25,429 nt of DNA from JAFHCF01 sp048497495 (GTDB lineage Bacteria > Pseudomonadota > Alphaproteobacteria > Rhizobiales > Ancalomicrobiaceae), in assembly GCA_048497495.1 (NCBI GenBank), contig JAFHCF010000205.1, positions 1 through 25,429 on the forward strand, given 5' to 3'. How positions within the stretch are numbered: the first letter of the stretch is position 1; each line of letters begins with the position of its first letter. Positions 16,114 to 24,857 of this stretch are shown one piece after another. A model generated the notes under the pieces. That model did not search any database. It was not told where the DNA came from and saw nothing but the letters and a program-made list of their open reading frames with translations. The position numbers and the translations under genes were made by a program.

Positions 16114-17226
16114 ATGTGGAAGCGCATGTTGCTCATGCTGTTGGCGGTCGGTGTCGTGTTCGGGGGGCTCGCCGGCTTCCAGGTCTTCAAGACCGGCATC
16201 ATCGCCGAGGTGATGGCCTCGATGGCCAACCCGCGCCAGACCGTGGCGACGGCGACGGCGCGACAGGAGGCGTGGACCGAGCACTTCTCGGCGCTCGGCT
16301 CGCTGCGCGCCAAGGACGGCGCCGATCTGGCGCTCGAGGCCTCGGGTATCGTCGACACCATCGCCTTCACCTCCGGCGAGTGGGTCGAGGCCGGTAAAGT
16401 GCTGTTGAAGCTCAAGTCGGACGACGACGTGGCCCGGCTCGAGGCCCTGCGGGCGACCCTGCGGCTCAACCAGATCACCCATGACCGCAACGTCGAGCAG
16501 TTGAAGATCAAGGCGGTGGCCCAGGCCACCGTCGACGCCGACATCGCCAACCTGCGCAACGCCCAGGCCCAGGTCGACGCCCAGCAGGCGGCCGTCGACA
16601 AGAAGACGCTGAAGGCCCCGTTCTCCGGGCGTCTCGGCATCCGCGCGGCCGACCTCGGTCAGTTCCTGCCCGCCGGCACCGCCATCGTCACGCTGCAGGC
16701 GCTCGACCCGATCCACGCCGATTTCTTCCTGCCGCAACAGGCGCTGTCGCAGATCGAGACCGGCCAACGGATCACCGCGCGCATCGACACCTGGCCGGGC
16801 GAGACCTTCCCCGGCGAGATCACCGCGATCAACCCCAAGGTCGACACCGCCACCCGCAACGTCCAGGTCCGCGCCACGTTGAAGAACCCGGGCGAGCGCC
16901 TGCTGCCGGGCATGTTCGCCCGCGTCGAGATCACCGTCGGCGCGCCGAGGAACGTGGTCACCCTGCCGGTGACGGCGATCACCTCGAACCCCTACGGCGA
17001 CACGGTCTACGTCGTCGAGGGCACGGCGCCCGAGCAGACGGTTCGGCAGGTCTTCGTCAGGGTCGGCGAAACCCGCGGCGACGTGGTGGCGGTCCAGACC
17101 GGCATCGAAGCCGGACAGACCGTGGTGACCGCCGGCCAGCTCAAGCTGCGCAAGGGCGCGCCGGTCACGGTCGACAACTCGATCGTTCCCACCGCCGATC
17201 CGGCACCGACACCGGTCGACAAGTGA
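16114..17226 (+). CDS. RND efflux periplasmic adaptor subunit
   Basis: The 370-residue membrane-fusion protein couples the RND pump to the channel. A single N-terminal membrane anchor (about 4-24) has no lipobox. The lipoyl half ASGIVDTIAFTSGEWVEAGK starts near residue 72, a helical hairpin spans about 105-165, and the second lipoyl half LKAPFSGRLGIRAADLGQFL lies near 168. A beta-barrel with RITARIDTWPGETFPGEI and a membrane-proximal domain follow. The start at 16114 has GGGAGA 9 nt upstream and leads straight into the anchor; the longer frame from 16033 adds 27 residues without homology. It ends 16 nt before the pump gene. The protein is intact and of ordinary length. Confidence 0.9.
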   Translation: MWKRMLLMLLAVGVVFGGLAGFQVFKTGIIAEVMASMANPRQTVATATARQEAWTEHFSALGSLRAKDGADLALEASGIVDTIAFTSGEWVEAGKVLLKLKSDDDVARLEALRATLRLNQITHDRNVEQLKIKAVAQATVDADIANLRNAQAQVDAQQAAVDKKTLKAPFSGRLGIRAADLGQFLPAGTAIVTLQALDPIHADFFLPQQALSQIETGQRITARIDTWPGETFPGEITAINPKVDTATRNVQVRATLKNPGERLLPGMFARVEITVGAPRNVVTLPVTAITSNPYGDTVYVVEGTAPEQTVRQVFVRVGETRGDVVAVQTGIEAGQTVVTAGQLKLRKGAPVTVDNSIVPTADPAPTPVDK

Positions 17227-17242
17227 GGATGGGGATCGCACC

Positions 17243-20200
17243 ATGACATTCACCGACATCTTCGTCCGCCGCCCGGTGCTGGCCACGGTGGTGAGCTTGC
17301 TCATCCTGGTGCTCGGCCTGCGCGCCGTGTTCTCGCTCCCGGTACTGCAGTATCCGCGCACCCAGAACGCCGTGGTGACGGTCACCACCACCTACCCCGG
17401 CGCCGATCCGGACGTGGTCGCCGGCTTCATCACCACGCCGCTCGAGGGCGCCATCGCCCAGGCCAACGGCATCGACTACATGGTGTCGTCCTCGGCTTCG
17501 AGTTCCTCCATCATCACCGTCAACCTGCGGCTCAACTGGGACAGCGGCAAGGCGCTGACCGAGATCAGCGCCAAGGTCAATTCGGTGCTCAACCAGTTGC
17601 CGTCGGGCGCCGAACAGCCGGTGCTGGCGCTGAAGGTCGGGCAGACCGTCGACGCGATGTACATCGGTTTCCGCTCCGACCTGCTCGAGCCCAATCAGAT
17701 CACCGACTATCTGGTGCGCGTGGTCCAGCCCAAGCTCCAGTCGCTCGAGGGCGTCCAGACCGCCGAGATCCTCGGCGCCAAGAAATTCGCCCTGCGCGCC
17801 TGGCTCGATCCGCTGAAGCTCGCCGCCTATCAGTTGACCGCGACCGACATCTCCGTCGCGCTCGCCAACAACGACTACATCGCCGGCATCGGCTCGACCA
17901 AGGGGCAGATGATCCAGATCGATCTCACCGCCTCGACGGCGCTGCACTCGGTCGACGAATTCCGCGAACTGGTGGTCAAGCAGGCCGGCGGCGCCGTGGT
18001 GCGCCTGAAGGACGTCGCCGAGGTCTCGCTCGGCGCCGACGACTACGACACGTCGATGATGTTCGGCGGCAAGCGCTCGATCGCCGTCGGCATCCAGGTG
18101 GCGCCGACCGCCAACCTGCTCGACGTCATCGGCCGGGTCCGCGCCGCGTTTCCCGCGATCCACGATCAACTGCCCGAAGGTCTCGAGGGTCTCATCCTCT
18201 ACGACTCGACCGAGTTCGTGAACGCCTCGATCGACGAGGTGGTCAAGACGCTGGTCGAAGCGCTGGCGATCGTCACCGTCGTCGTGTTCGTGTTCCTCGG
18301 GTCCTGGCGTTCGGTGTTGATCCCGGTCGTCGCCATCCCGTTGTCGCTGGTCGGCGCCTTCACGATGATGTTGATGTTCGGCTTCTCGATCAACCTTCTG
18401 ACTCTGCTCGCCCTGGTGCTGGCCATCGGCCTGGTGGTCGACGACGCCATCATCGTCGTCGAGAACGTCGAGCGTCACCTGGCCGAGGGGTCGAGACCCT
18501 TCGACGCCGCCATCCAGGCGGCCCGGGAACTGGCCGGGCCGATCGTGGTCATGACCGTGGTCCTGGTGGCGGTCTACGTGCCGCTCGGCTTCCAGGGCGG
18601 CCTCACCGGCGCGCTCTTCACCGAATTCGCCTTCACCCTGGTCGGCGCCGTGACGATTTCGGCGATCGTCGCCCTGACGCTGACGCCGATGATGGCGGCC
18701 CACTTCCTGGTGCCGCATGCCGAACTCGGCCGCTTCGACCGCCGCATGGTCGACGCCATCGACGTGGTGATGACCGGCGTCACCGATCGTTATCGCCGCT
18801 TCCTGACCGGCACGCTGAACTATCTTCCGGTGACGGCGGTCTTCGCCGCGCTGGTGCTCTCCTCGATCGCCTTCCTCTATGTCGGCTCGAAGAGTGAACT
18901 GGCGCCGGAGGAGGATCAGGGCTTCATCCTCGGCCTCGCCACGCCTCCGGCCAATGCCACGCTTCAGCAGCGCCAGCTCTACAACAAGAGCATCTCCGAC
19001 CAGATCCTGGCCTTTCCCGAGACCGAGACGGTGTTCGAGATCAACATGCCGACCCAGACCATCTTCGGTCACGTCCTGAAGCCGTGGAACGAGCGCGCCG
19101 CGACGGTTGCGGCGATTCAGCCGCGCGATCAGGCGGTGTTCGACGGCAGCGCCGGCCTGAAGGTCGTCGCCTTCAGCCCGCCGGCCCTGCCCGGCGCCGA
19201 CGGCCTGCCGCTGCAACTGGTGATCGCCACCACCGACGGTTTCGAGCGGCTGTCCGAGATCTCCGACCTGTTCCAGCGCAAGGCGCTGGAAACCGGGCGC
19301 TTCATCTTCCTCGACAACGACCTGAAGCTCGACAAGAAGCAGGCGACGGTGGTGATCGATCGCGACAAGACCGCGCAGCTCGGCTTGAAGCTCTCCGACG
19401 TCGGCGGCGCCCTCGGCGCCCTGGTCGGCGGCGGCCACGTCAACTGGTTCTCGCTCGCCGGCCGGTCGTACAAGGTGATCCCGCAGGTCATGCAGCGCTA
19501 CCGCCTGACCGCCGATCAACTCCTCGACAGCCACGTCCGCGCCTCGGACGGATCGATGGTGCCGCTGCGCACCATCGCCTCGGTCGTCGAGAAGACGGTG
19601 CCGGAATCGCTCAACCACTTCCAGCAGACCAACAGCGCCACCATCGGCGGCGTCGCCTTCCCCGGCGTGACCACCGGCGAGGCGCTGGAGACGATGCGCG
19701 CCGTCGCCAAGGACGTGCTGCCGTCGGGCTACACCATCGACTATGGCGGTCCGTCACGGCAGTTCGTCCAGGAATCGAGCGGGATGGTCACCACCTTCCT
19801 GTTCGCCATCCTGATCATCTTCCTGACGCTGGCCGCCCAGTTCGAGAGCTTCCGCGATCCCGTCATCATCCTGGTGTCGGTGCCGATGTCGATCGCCGGG
19901 GCGTTGATCTTCATCTTCCTCGGGATCGGCGGAGCGAGCATCAACATCTACACCCAGGTCGGCCTGATCACCCTGATCGGCCTGATCTCGAAGCACGGCA
20001 TCCTGATGGTGGAATTCGCCAACGAGCAGCAGGACCACGGCCGCAGCAAACACGACGCCATCATCGCGGCGGCGACGATCCGTCTCCGGCCGATCCTGAT
20101 GACCACCGCCGCGATGGTGCTCGGCGTCGTGCCGCTGATCATGGCGACGGGGGCCGGCGCGGTGTCGCGCTTCGCCATGGGCCTGGTGATCGCCACCGGC

Positions 20201-20323
20201 CTGGCCATCGGCACGCTGTTCACCCTGGTCGTCGTGCCGGCCTTCTACATGATGATCGGCACCGATCGCCAGAAGGCGAAGAGCATGGTGCCGACGGATC
20301 GGACTACGGTCGCCGCGCATTGA
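17243..20323 (+). CDS. efflux RND transporter permease
   Basis: The 1026-residue inner-membrane proton/drug antiporter belongs to the HAE-1 (AcrB-like) family. TM1 is at about 11-30, with the two large periplasmic loops in the usual places. The TM4 proton-relay pair D400-D401 is in GLVVDDAIIVVEN, and the TM10 lysine is in LIGLISKHGILMVEF near 919. The C-terminus ends with TM12 and a short tail (ending TDRTTVAAH). The start ATG is 16 nt after the adaptor stop, with GGGGA upstream. Together with the preceding channel and adaptor it makes a full tripartite pump under the divergent TetR. Substrates are probably hydrophobic or amphiphilic toxic compounds, but specificity cannot be read from the sequence. 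Confidence 0.95.
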   Translation: MTFTDIFVRRPVLATVVSLLILVLGLRAVFSLPVLQYPRTQNAVVTVTTTYPGADPDVVAGFITTPLEGAIAQANGIDYMVSSSASSSSIITVNLRLNWDSGKALTEISAKVNSVLNQLPSGAEQPVLALKVGQTVDAMYIGFRSDLLEPNQITDYLVRVVQPKLQSLEGVQTAEILGAKKFALRAWLDPLKLAAYQLTATDISVALANNDYIAGIGSTKGQMIQIDLTASTALHSVDEFRELVVKQAGGAVVRLKDVAEVSLGADDYDTSMMFGGKRSIAVGIQVAPTANLLDVIGRVRAAFPAIHDQLPEGLEGLILYDSTEFVNASIDEVVKTLVEALAIVTVVVFVFLGSWRSVLIPVVAIPLSLVGAFTMMLMFGFSINLLTLLALVLAIGLVVDDAIIVVENVERHLAEGSRPFDAAIQAARELAGPIVVMTVVLVAVYVPLGFQGGLTGALFTEFAFTLVGAVTISAIVALTLTPMMAAHFLVPHAELGRFDRRMVDAIDVVMTGVTDRYRRFLTGTLNYLPVTAVFAALVLSSIAFLYVGSKSELAPEEDQGFILGLATPPANATLQQRQLYNKSISDQILAFPETETVFEINMPTQTIFGHVLKPWNERAATVAAIQPRDQAVFDGSAGLKVVAFSPPALPGADGLPLQLVIATTDGFERLSEISDLFQRKALETGRFIFLDNDLKLDKKQATVVIDRDKTAQLGLKLSDVGGALGALVGGGHVNWFSLAGRSYKVIPQVMQRYRLTADQLLDSHVRASDGSMVPLRTIASVVEKTVPESLNHFQQTNSATIGGVAFPGVTTGEALETMRAVAKDVLPSGYTIDYGGPSRQFVQESSGMVTTFLFAILIIFLTLAAQFESFRDPVIILVSVPMSIAGALIFIFLGIGGASINIYTQVGLITLIGLISKHGILMVEFANEQQDHGRSKHDAIIAAATIRLRPILMTTAAMVLGVVPLIMATGAGAVSRFAMGLVIATGLAIGTLFTLVVVPAFYMMIGTDRQKAKSMVPTDRTTVAAH

Positions 20324-20332
20324 CAAGAGGAT

Positions 20333-20386
20333 GCCGGCCGAATGCGAAAGGCCGGCGCCCCCCCGGTGGGGCAGGGGGCGTCGGCC
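20333..20386. terminator. two overlapping GC hairpins between convergent units
   Basis: GCCGGCC (20333-20339) can pair with GGCCGGC (20350-20356). Alternatively the segment 20350-20362 pairs with 20374-20386 in a 13-bp stem with a single G-U. The two structures share one strand and exclude each other. They begin 10 nt after the RND stop and precede the convergent sugar-acid operon end. There is no U-tract; probably a bidirectional terminator or transcript-end stabiliser. Confidence 0.5.
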
Positions 20387-20465
20387 GATCGATCCACCGT
20401 CACCTCGCCCCCCTGAGCCGCATCGCGTCTCACGCCGGGCCGGTCCTGGTCGGGGTCCGAGCCTC

Positions 20466-21434
20466 CTACCAAATGGCTCGCTGCGGTCGCGTCGGGAGCA
20501 TCGCCAGGCCTTCGCGAAGGATCTCGACGCGGCGGTTCCACGGCATGTCGAGCGGGCGCACCGCGATCTTCGTTCCGTCGTAGAGGAGATCGCCGCCGGC
20601 CGCCTCGAGCGTCGCCTCGACCTCGGCCCGGGTCATGATCGATGCGTCGAGTTGTTCGTGGAATGGCGGGTGCGCGTCGCTCCACGCCTCGCCGAACGCG
20701 CCGTCGCGATCGGTCGCGCCCGAGAACAGGAGCCCGCGCAGCAGCCCGGCGGCGCGCAGGCGCGTCACGTGCTGCCGTGGTGTCGAGGGATCCCGGCCCT
20801 CGATCGCCGATCGGCCCCAATTGATCGCGCAGCCGAGACGCGTGGTCGACCGCGCGGCCGCGGCGGTGACCGCGGCGACCTCGACGTCGAGCGGAAGCAG
20901 CCCCTTGCGCCAAGCCCGGCCCTCGGTTCGGGCATCGCAGTGCTCGACGATGATTTCCGTGCTGCCCCAATCCCACGATCCGATCTCGATCAGCGATGCG
21001 GTGAGCGCATCGCCCGCCTCGGCGGCGAAGCTCGGCGCGACCGACGGGTAGGAATGCAGTTCCACGGCGACGATGGTGCCGAGCGGCGACGCCACGTCCC
21101 GCACCCATCGCCACGCCTGCTCGACGAGTTCGACCGCCGCCCGGCGCAACCGCGGGTCGGCCGCCGCGAGGCCGGTTCCCGGCAGCAGTTCGGCGAGGCC
21201 CGCCTCCGCGCCGACCAGCGTGACGACGTGGTGTCCGGGGTGTGGCCTGCTCGTCAAGGCGTGCTCGATGATCGGCCTGTCCCGCTCCCAGGTGGGACTT
21301 CCCCAAGAGATCTCGAGGCCGTCGATGCCCGGGAAATCCAGGACTTCGTGATAGAAGGCCCGCAGATCCTGCGGCGTGTCGGGCTGGGCGGCATAGGCCC
21401 CGATCACGCGATGGGGGCGGGTGGACGACGGCAT
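20466..21434 (-). CDS. DUF4862-like TIM-barrel protein
   Basis: The 322-residue protein looks like a sugar-phosphate-isomerase-type TIM barrel, which I take to be DUF4862. Strand ends carry charged residues that could bind metal or substrate: EISWG (41-45), VAVELHSYP (E125, H127), IIVEHCDA (E164, H165, D167) and CAINWGRSAIEG (N205, R208). There is no signal peptide. It is the last gene of a sugar-acid operon, 51 nt after the SDR gene. GGAGA lies 7 nt before the ATG; the stop is TAG. The function is not established; from context it may isomerise or epimerise an intermediate of the pathway. Confidence is high that it is a real gene and moderate for the family name. Confidence 0.75.
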   Translation of the reverse strand: MPSSTRPHRVIGAYAAQPDTPQDLRAFYHEVLDFPGIDGLEISWGSPTWERDRPIIEHALTSRPHPGHHVVTLVGAEAGLAELLPGTGLAAADPRLRRAAVELVEQAWRWVRDVASPLGTIVAVELHSYPSVAPSFAAEAGDALTASLIEIGSWDWGSTEIIVEHCDARTEGRAWRKGLLPLDVEVAAVTAAAARSTTRLGCAINWGRSAIEGRDPSTPRQHVTRLRAAGLLRGLLFSGATDRDGAFGEAWSDAHPPFHEQLDASIMTRAEVEATLEAAGGDLLYDGTKIAVRPLDMPWNRRVEILREGLAMLPTRPQRAIW

Positions 21435-21485
21435 GCCTCGGTCTCCATGTCTGAACGTCTGGGTCGCCGTCCGGCGACATCTGCC

Positions 21486-22256
21486 TCAGAGGACGGACAT
21501 CATACCGCCGTCGACGTAGATGATCTGGCCGCTGACGAAGTCGGAGGCAGGCGCCGAGAGGAAGACGACGGTGCCGACGATGTCGTCCGGCGTGCCCCAA
21601 CGGCCGGCCGGGGTGCGCTTCCTCACCCAGCCGTCGAACACCGGATCGTCGACCAGCGCCCGGTTCATCTCGGTGACGATGTAGCCCGGTCCGATGGCGT
21701 TGACGGTGATCCCTTCGATCGCCCATTCGGCGGTCATCGCCTTGGTCAGCATCTTGATGCCGCCCTTGGCCGCCGTGTAGGGCGCGACGGTGGCGCGGGC
21801 GAGTTCGCTGGTCAGCGATCCGATGTTGACGATCTTGCCGCCACGGCCGCGCGCCACCATCCGCGCCGCCGCCTGCCGGCCGACGATGAAGGCGGAGGTC
21901 AGGTTGATGTCGATCACGCGTTTCCAGTCGGCGAGCTCGAGCTGGAGCAGCGGCTTGCGGAACTGGATGCCGGCGTTGTTGACGAGAATGTCGACCTCGA
22001 CCCCCGCCGCATCGAGTTTGGCGAAGGCCGCCTCGACGGCCGCTTCGTCGGCGACGTCGAAGGGCGCCTCGTGAACCGTGTGGCCCGCCGCCCGCAGTTC
22101 GGCCGCCGCTTCGGCCACCCGCCCGGCATGGCTGCCGTTGAGGACGATCGCCGCGCCGGCCTCGGCCAGCCCCTCGGCGAAGCGGCGGCCGAGGCCGCGG
22201 GTCGAGCCGGTGACGAGGGCGCAACGCCCGGTGAGATCGAATGCCTTGGTGGCCAT
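21486..22256 (-). CDS. SDR oxidoreductase, gluconate 5-dehydrogenase-like
   Basis: The 256-residue classical short-chain dehydrogenase has nucleotide-binding TGSTRGLG at 16-23, NNAG at 93-96 and the catalytic residues S147, Y160 and K164 (YTAAKGG). It resembles gluconate 5-dehydrogenase (IdnO/Ga5DH), which interconverts D-gluconate and 5-keto-D-gluconate. AAGGAGC lies 7 nt before the ATG at 22256; the in-frame extension overlaps the dehydratase gene and is rejected. The spacing to that gene is 11 nt. In this operon it probably oxidises or reduces the sugar acid or its keto product. Substrate and coenzyme preference are inferred from the family only. Confidence 0.88.
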   Translation of the reverse strand: MATKAFDLTGRCALVTGSTRGLGRRFAEGLAEAGAAIVLNGSHAGRVAEAAAELRAAGHTVHEAPFDVADEAAVEAAFAKLDAAGVEVDILVNNAGIQFRKPLLQLELADWKRVIDINLTSAFIVGRQAAARMVARGRGGKIVNIGSLTSELARATVAPYTAAKGGIKMLTKAMTAEWAIEGITVNAIGPGYIVTEMNRALVDDPVFDGWVRKRTPAGRWGTPDDIVGTVVFLSAPASDFVSGQIIYVDGGMMSVL

Positions 22257-22267
22257 GGTGTGCTCCT

Positions 22268-23467
22268 TCACAGATCCGACCGTCGCACGTGCAGATCCGG
22301 CCGCTCGTAGACGGCCGGCAGCAGATCGACGCCGAGGCCGGGGCCTTCCATCGGGTAGACGTGGCCGTTCTCGATGCGGGGCATCTCGGTGACCAGTTCC
22401 TTGTACCAGCCGGTATAGAACGACCGGACCGATTCCTGGATCAGGGTGTTGGGGTTGCTCAGCGACGAATGGACGGCGGCGACGAAGCCGACCGGCCCGG
22501 TGCAGTCGTGCGGCGCGTAGGGGCGGTGGTAGGTCTCGGCGAGCGCCGCGATCTTGCGCCCCTCGGTGAGCCCGCCGGTCCAGCACAGGTCGGTCATCAC
22601 CACCTGAATGGCGCCCTTCTCCAACATGTCCTTGTAGGGCCAGCGCGACCCCAGCGTCTCGCTGGCACAGACCCAGACGTCGGTCGAGGCGGCATATTCG
22701 GCGAGGGCGTTCGGCGAATTCATCCGGATCGGGTCCTCGTACCAGGTCGGTTTATAGTCCTCGAGGACACGGGCGATCTTCATGGCGGTCGGCAGGTTCC
22801 ACAGGCAGTGGAACTCGACCATGATCTCGATCCTGTCGCCGACCGCCTTGCGGATCTTCTCGAAGGGCTCGATCGCCCGCTTCATCTGCTCGGCGGTGAT
22901 GTAGAGACCGTTGTTCTCGATCGCCGCCGGGTCGAACGGCCAGATCTTCATCGCCCCGATGCCCTGTTCGAGCAGGCTCTCGGCGAGCGCGCCGGCATCG
23001 GTCATGAAGCCCTTCAGATCCTCGTAGGGTCCTTCGACCTTGGCGAGGTTCCAGGTGTCGACCGGTCGGATCTTGTGGGTGCGGACGTAACCATAGCCGG
23101 CGCAGGTATTGTAGATCCGCATCTTGTCGTGGCAGAGCCCGCCGAGCATCTGATGCACCGGCTGGCCGCAGACCTTGCCGAAGAGATCCCACAGCGCGAT
23201 GTCGATCGCCGAGGCCGCCCGGTATTCGACGCCGGTCGACGACTGCGCCATCGGCAGGTTGACCATCTCCTTGGCGTGCGCCTCGATCCGCAGCGGGTCG
23301 CGCCCGAGCAATCTCGAACACAGCGTGTCGTGGATGTGCGCTTCCACGGCGGCGGCGCCGTAGAAGGTCTCGCCCAGACCCACGACCCCGGCGTCGGTGT
23401 GGACCCGGACCCACAGGACATTCGAGAACTCGTCGGTCCGGAGCGTTTCGATGGCCGTTATCTTCAT
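22268..23467 (-). CDS. enolase-superfamily (mandelate racemase/muconate lactonizing) sugar-acid dehydratase
   Basis: The 399-residue cytoplasmic enzyme abstracts a proton alpha to a carboxylate using a metal-stabilised enolate. Metal ligands fit E218 (MVEFH), E244 (WYEDP) and E270 (ASETL), with H220 and H320 (APHDC) as acid/base and K174 in GAMKIWPFD. The spacing 218/220/244/270/320 equals that recalled for E. coli D-galactonate dehydratase (183/185/209/235/285), with Glu for the first Asp. The length is normal for the superfamily. Transport by TRAP and a following gluconate 5-dehydrogenase-like gene support sugar-acid dehydration. The exact substrate is unknown. The ATG at 23467 follows GAGA weakly. 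Confidence 0.88.
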   Translation of the reverse strand: MKITAIETLRTDEFSNVLWVRVHTDAGVVGLGETFYGAAAVEAHIHDTLCSRLLGRDPLRIEAHAKEMVNLPMAQSSTGVEYRAASAIDIALWDLFGKVCGQPVHQMLGGLCHDKMRIYNTCAGYGYVRTHKIRPVDTWNLAKVEGPYEDLKGFMTDAGALAESLLEQGIGAMKIWPFDPAAIENNGLYITAEQMKRAIEPFEKIRKAVGDRIEIMVEFHCLWNLPTAMKIARVLEDYKPTWYEDPIRMNSPNALAEYAASTDVWVCASETLGSRWPYKDMLEKGAIQVVMTDLCWTGGLTEGRKIAALAETYHRPYAPHDCTGPVGFVAAVHSSLSNPNTLIQESVRSFYTGWYKELVTEMPRIENGHVYPMEGPGLGVDLLPAVYERPDLHVRRSDL

Positions 23468-23537
23468 GGGAATCTCGCAGTTCGAAACAGGAGGAGACCT
23501 GCCTACCGCGATCGAGGCGCGGCAGGCGGTATTCGGC

Positions 23538-24848
23538 TCACTTGGTCAGCAGACGGGGCAGCCAGAGAGCGATTTCGGGGAACACCATCAGCAGGGTCAG
23601 GGCCAGCAACTGCAGGAGGATGAAGGGCCACACCGAACGGAAGATGTCGTTGAGACTGATCTCCGGGGGCGCCACCGACTTCAAGTAGAAGCAGGCCGGG
23701 CCGAACGGTGGTGACAGGAACGCCACCTGCATGTTCATGCAGAACAGCACGCCGAACCACACCGGGTCGTAACCGAGCTTGACGATGATCGGCACGAAGA
23801 TCGGCATCGTCAGCAACAGGATGCCGATCCAGTCCATGATCATGCCGAGGAAGAGATAGAGCACCATCATCGCGCCGATCGTCACGGTCGGCGAGAGGTT
23901 GGACTCGAGGATGAAGTTGGAGATGAAGTCGCGACCGCCCGACAGGTTGTAGACGCTGACCAGGACGCTGACGCCGAAGGTGACCCACAAGAGGACGCCA
24001 CAGGCGCGCAGCGTCTGCACCAGACTGTCGTTGAGGAGCGCGAAGGTCATTTCGCCCCGCGCCGCGATCAGCATCAGAGCCCCGGCGACACCGATCACCG
24101 CCGCCTCGGTGATCGAGGTCACGCCACCGTAGATGCAGTACATGATGATGAAGATCAGGACGATCGGCGGCACCAGGGATTTGAGCGCCGACGAGATCGA
24201 CATGCCGTCGCGATCGGCTTGCGTGGTACGCGGCGCCAGCGACGGATTGATCAGGCATCGCGTCAGGATGTAGGTGAGATAGATGCCCGCCATCATCAGG
24301 CCGGGCAGCGTCGTGGCGATGAACAGCTTCTGGATGCTGACCCCGGTGGTCAGGCCGTACATGATCAGCACGATGCTCGGCGGGATCATCGTCCCGAGCG
24401 AACCGCCGGCGATGATCGTGCCGACGGCGAGATGCTTGTCGTAGTTGAGCCGCAACATCTGCGGCAGCGCGATCATGCCGAGCAGCACGATCTCGCCGCC
24501 GATGATCCCACTCATCGCGGCGAAGATGACGGCGATCAACAGCGTGACCAGCGCCACGCCGCCGGTGAGATTGCCGGCGAGGCGTTGCAGGCCGGAGTAC
24601 ATGTCGCGGGCGAGCGTGCTGTTCTCCAGCAGGGACGCCATCAGGATGAACATCGGCACCGAGGCGAAGGAATACTCCGTCGCCATGCCGTAGACCTGCT
24701 TCAGCGCGATGCCGAGAAGATCGGGGCCGAACTGCAGGACGACCAGGCCGGCGCCGAGAGTGCCGGCGGCGAAGCCCAGGGGCGTGCCGACGGCCATCAA
24801 CGCGATGAGCCCGAAGAGTAGGACGAGGGAGATGATGGCCGGCGACAT
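23538..24848 (-). CDS. dctM: TRAP transporter large permease (DctM)
   Basis: The 436-residue integral membrane protein has about 12 hydrophobic segments; it is the sodium-coupled translocation subunit of a tripartite ATP-independent periplasmic transporter. Family signatures include SVPMFILMASLLENS near 63, SGIIGGEIVLLGMIALP near 113, GGSLGTMIPPSIVLIMYG near 148 and the mirror-repeat FLGMIMDWIGILLLTMPIFVPI near 332. GAGGAGC lies 5 nt before the ATG. It begins 9 nt after the DctQ stop, so the two are co-translated partners. The binding protein DctP is not in the window and is expected to the right. The ligand is inferred to be a sugar acid from the downstream enzymes. Confidence 0.94.
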   Translation of the reverse strand: MSPAIISLVLLFGLIALMAVGTPLGFAAGTLGAGLVVLQFGPDLLGIALKQVYGMATEYSFASVPMFILMASLLENSTLARDMYSGLQRLAGNLTGGVALVTLLIAVIFAAMSGIIGGEIVLLGMIALPQMLRLNYDKHLAVGTIIAGGSLGTMIPPSIVLIMYGLTTGVSIQKLFIATTLPGLMMAGIYLTYILTRCLINPSLAPRTTQADRDGMSISSALKSLVPPIVLIFIIMYCIYGGVTSITEAAVIGVAGALMLIAARGEMTFALLNDSLVQTLRACGVLLWVTFGVSVLVSVYNLSGGRDFISNFILESNLSPTVTIGAMMVLYLFLGMIMDWIGILLLTMPIFVPIIVKLGYDPVWFGVLFCMNMQVAFLSPPFGPACFYLKSVAPPEISLNDIFRSVWPFILLQLLALTLLMVFPEIALWLPRLLTK

Positions 24849-24857
24849 GTTCGCTCC

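Noticed and set aside
17165..19618. 817-residue minus-strand ORF inside the RND pump gene
   Set aside because: Its composition is dominated by Asp, His, Gln and Arg with no domain, and it is fully antisense to a well-supported pump. It is a by-product of high third-position GC.
20245..22224. 659-residue minus-strand ORF across the RND end, DUF4862-like and SDR genes
   Set aside because: It is a shifted-frame shadow with Arg-rich composition; the SDR and DUF4862-like frames carry the real motifs.
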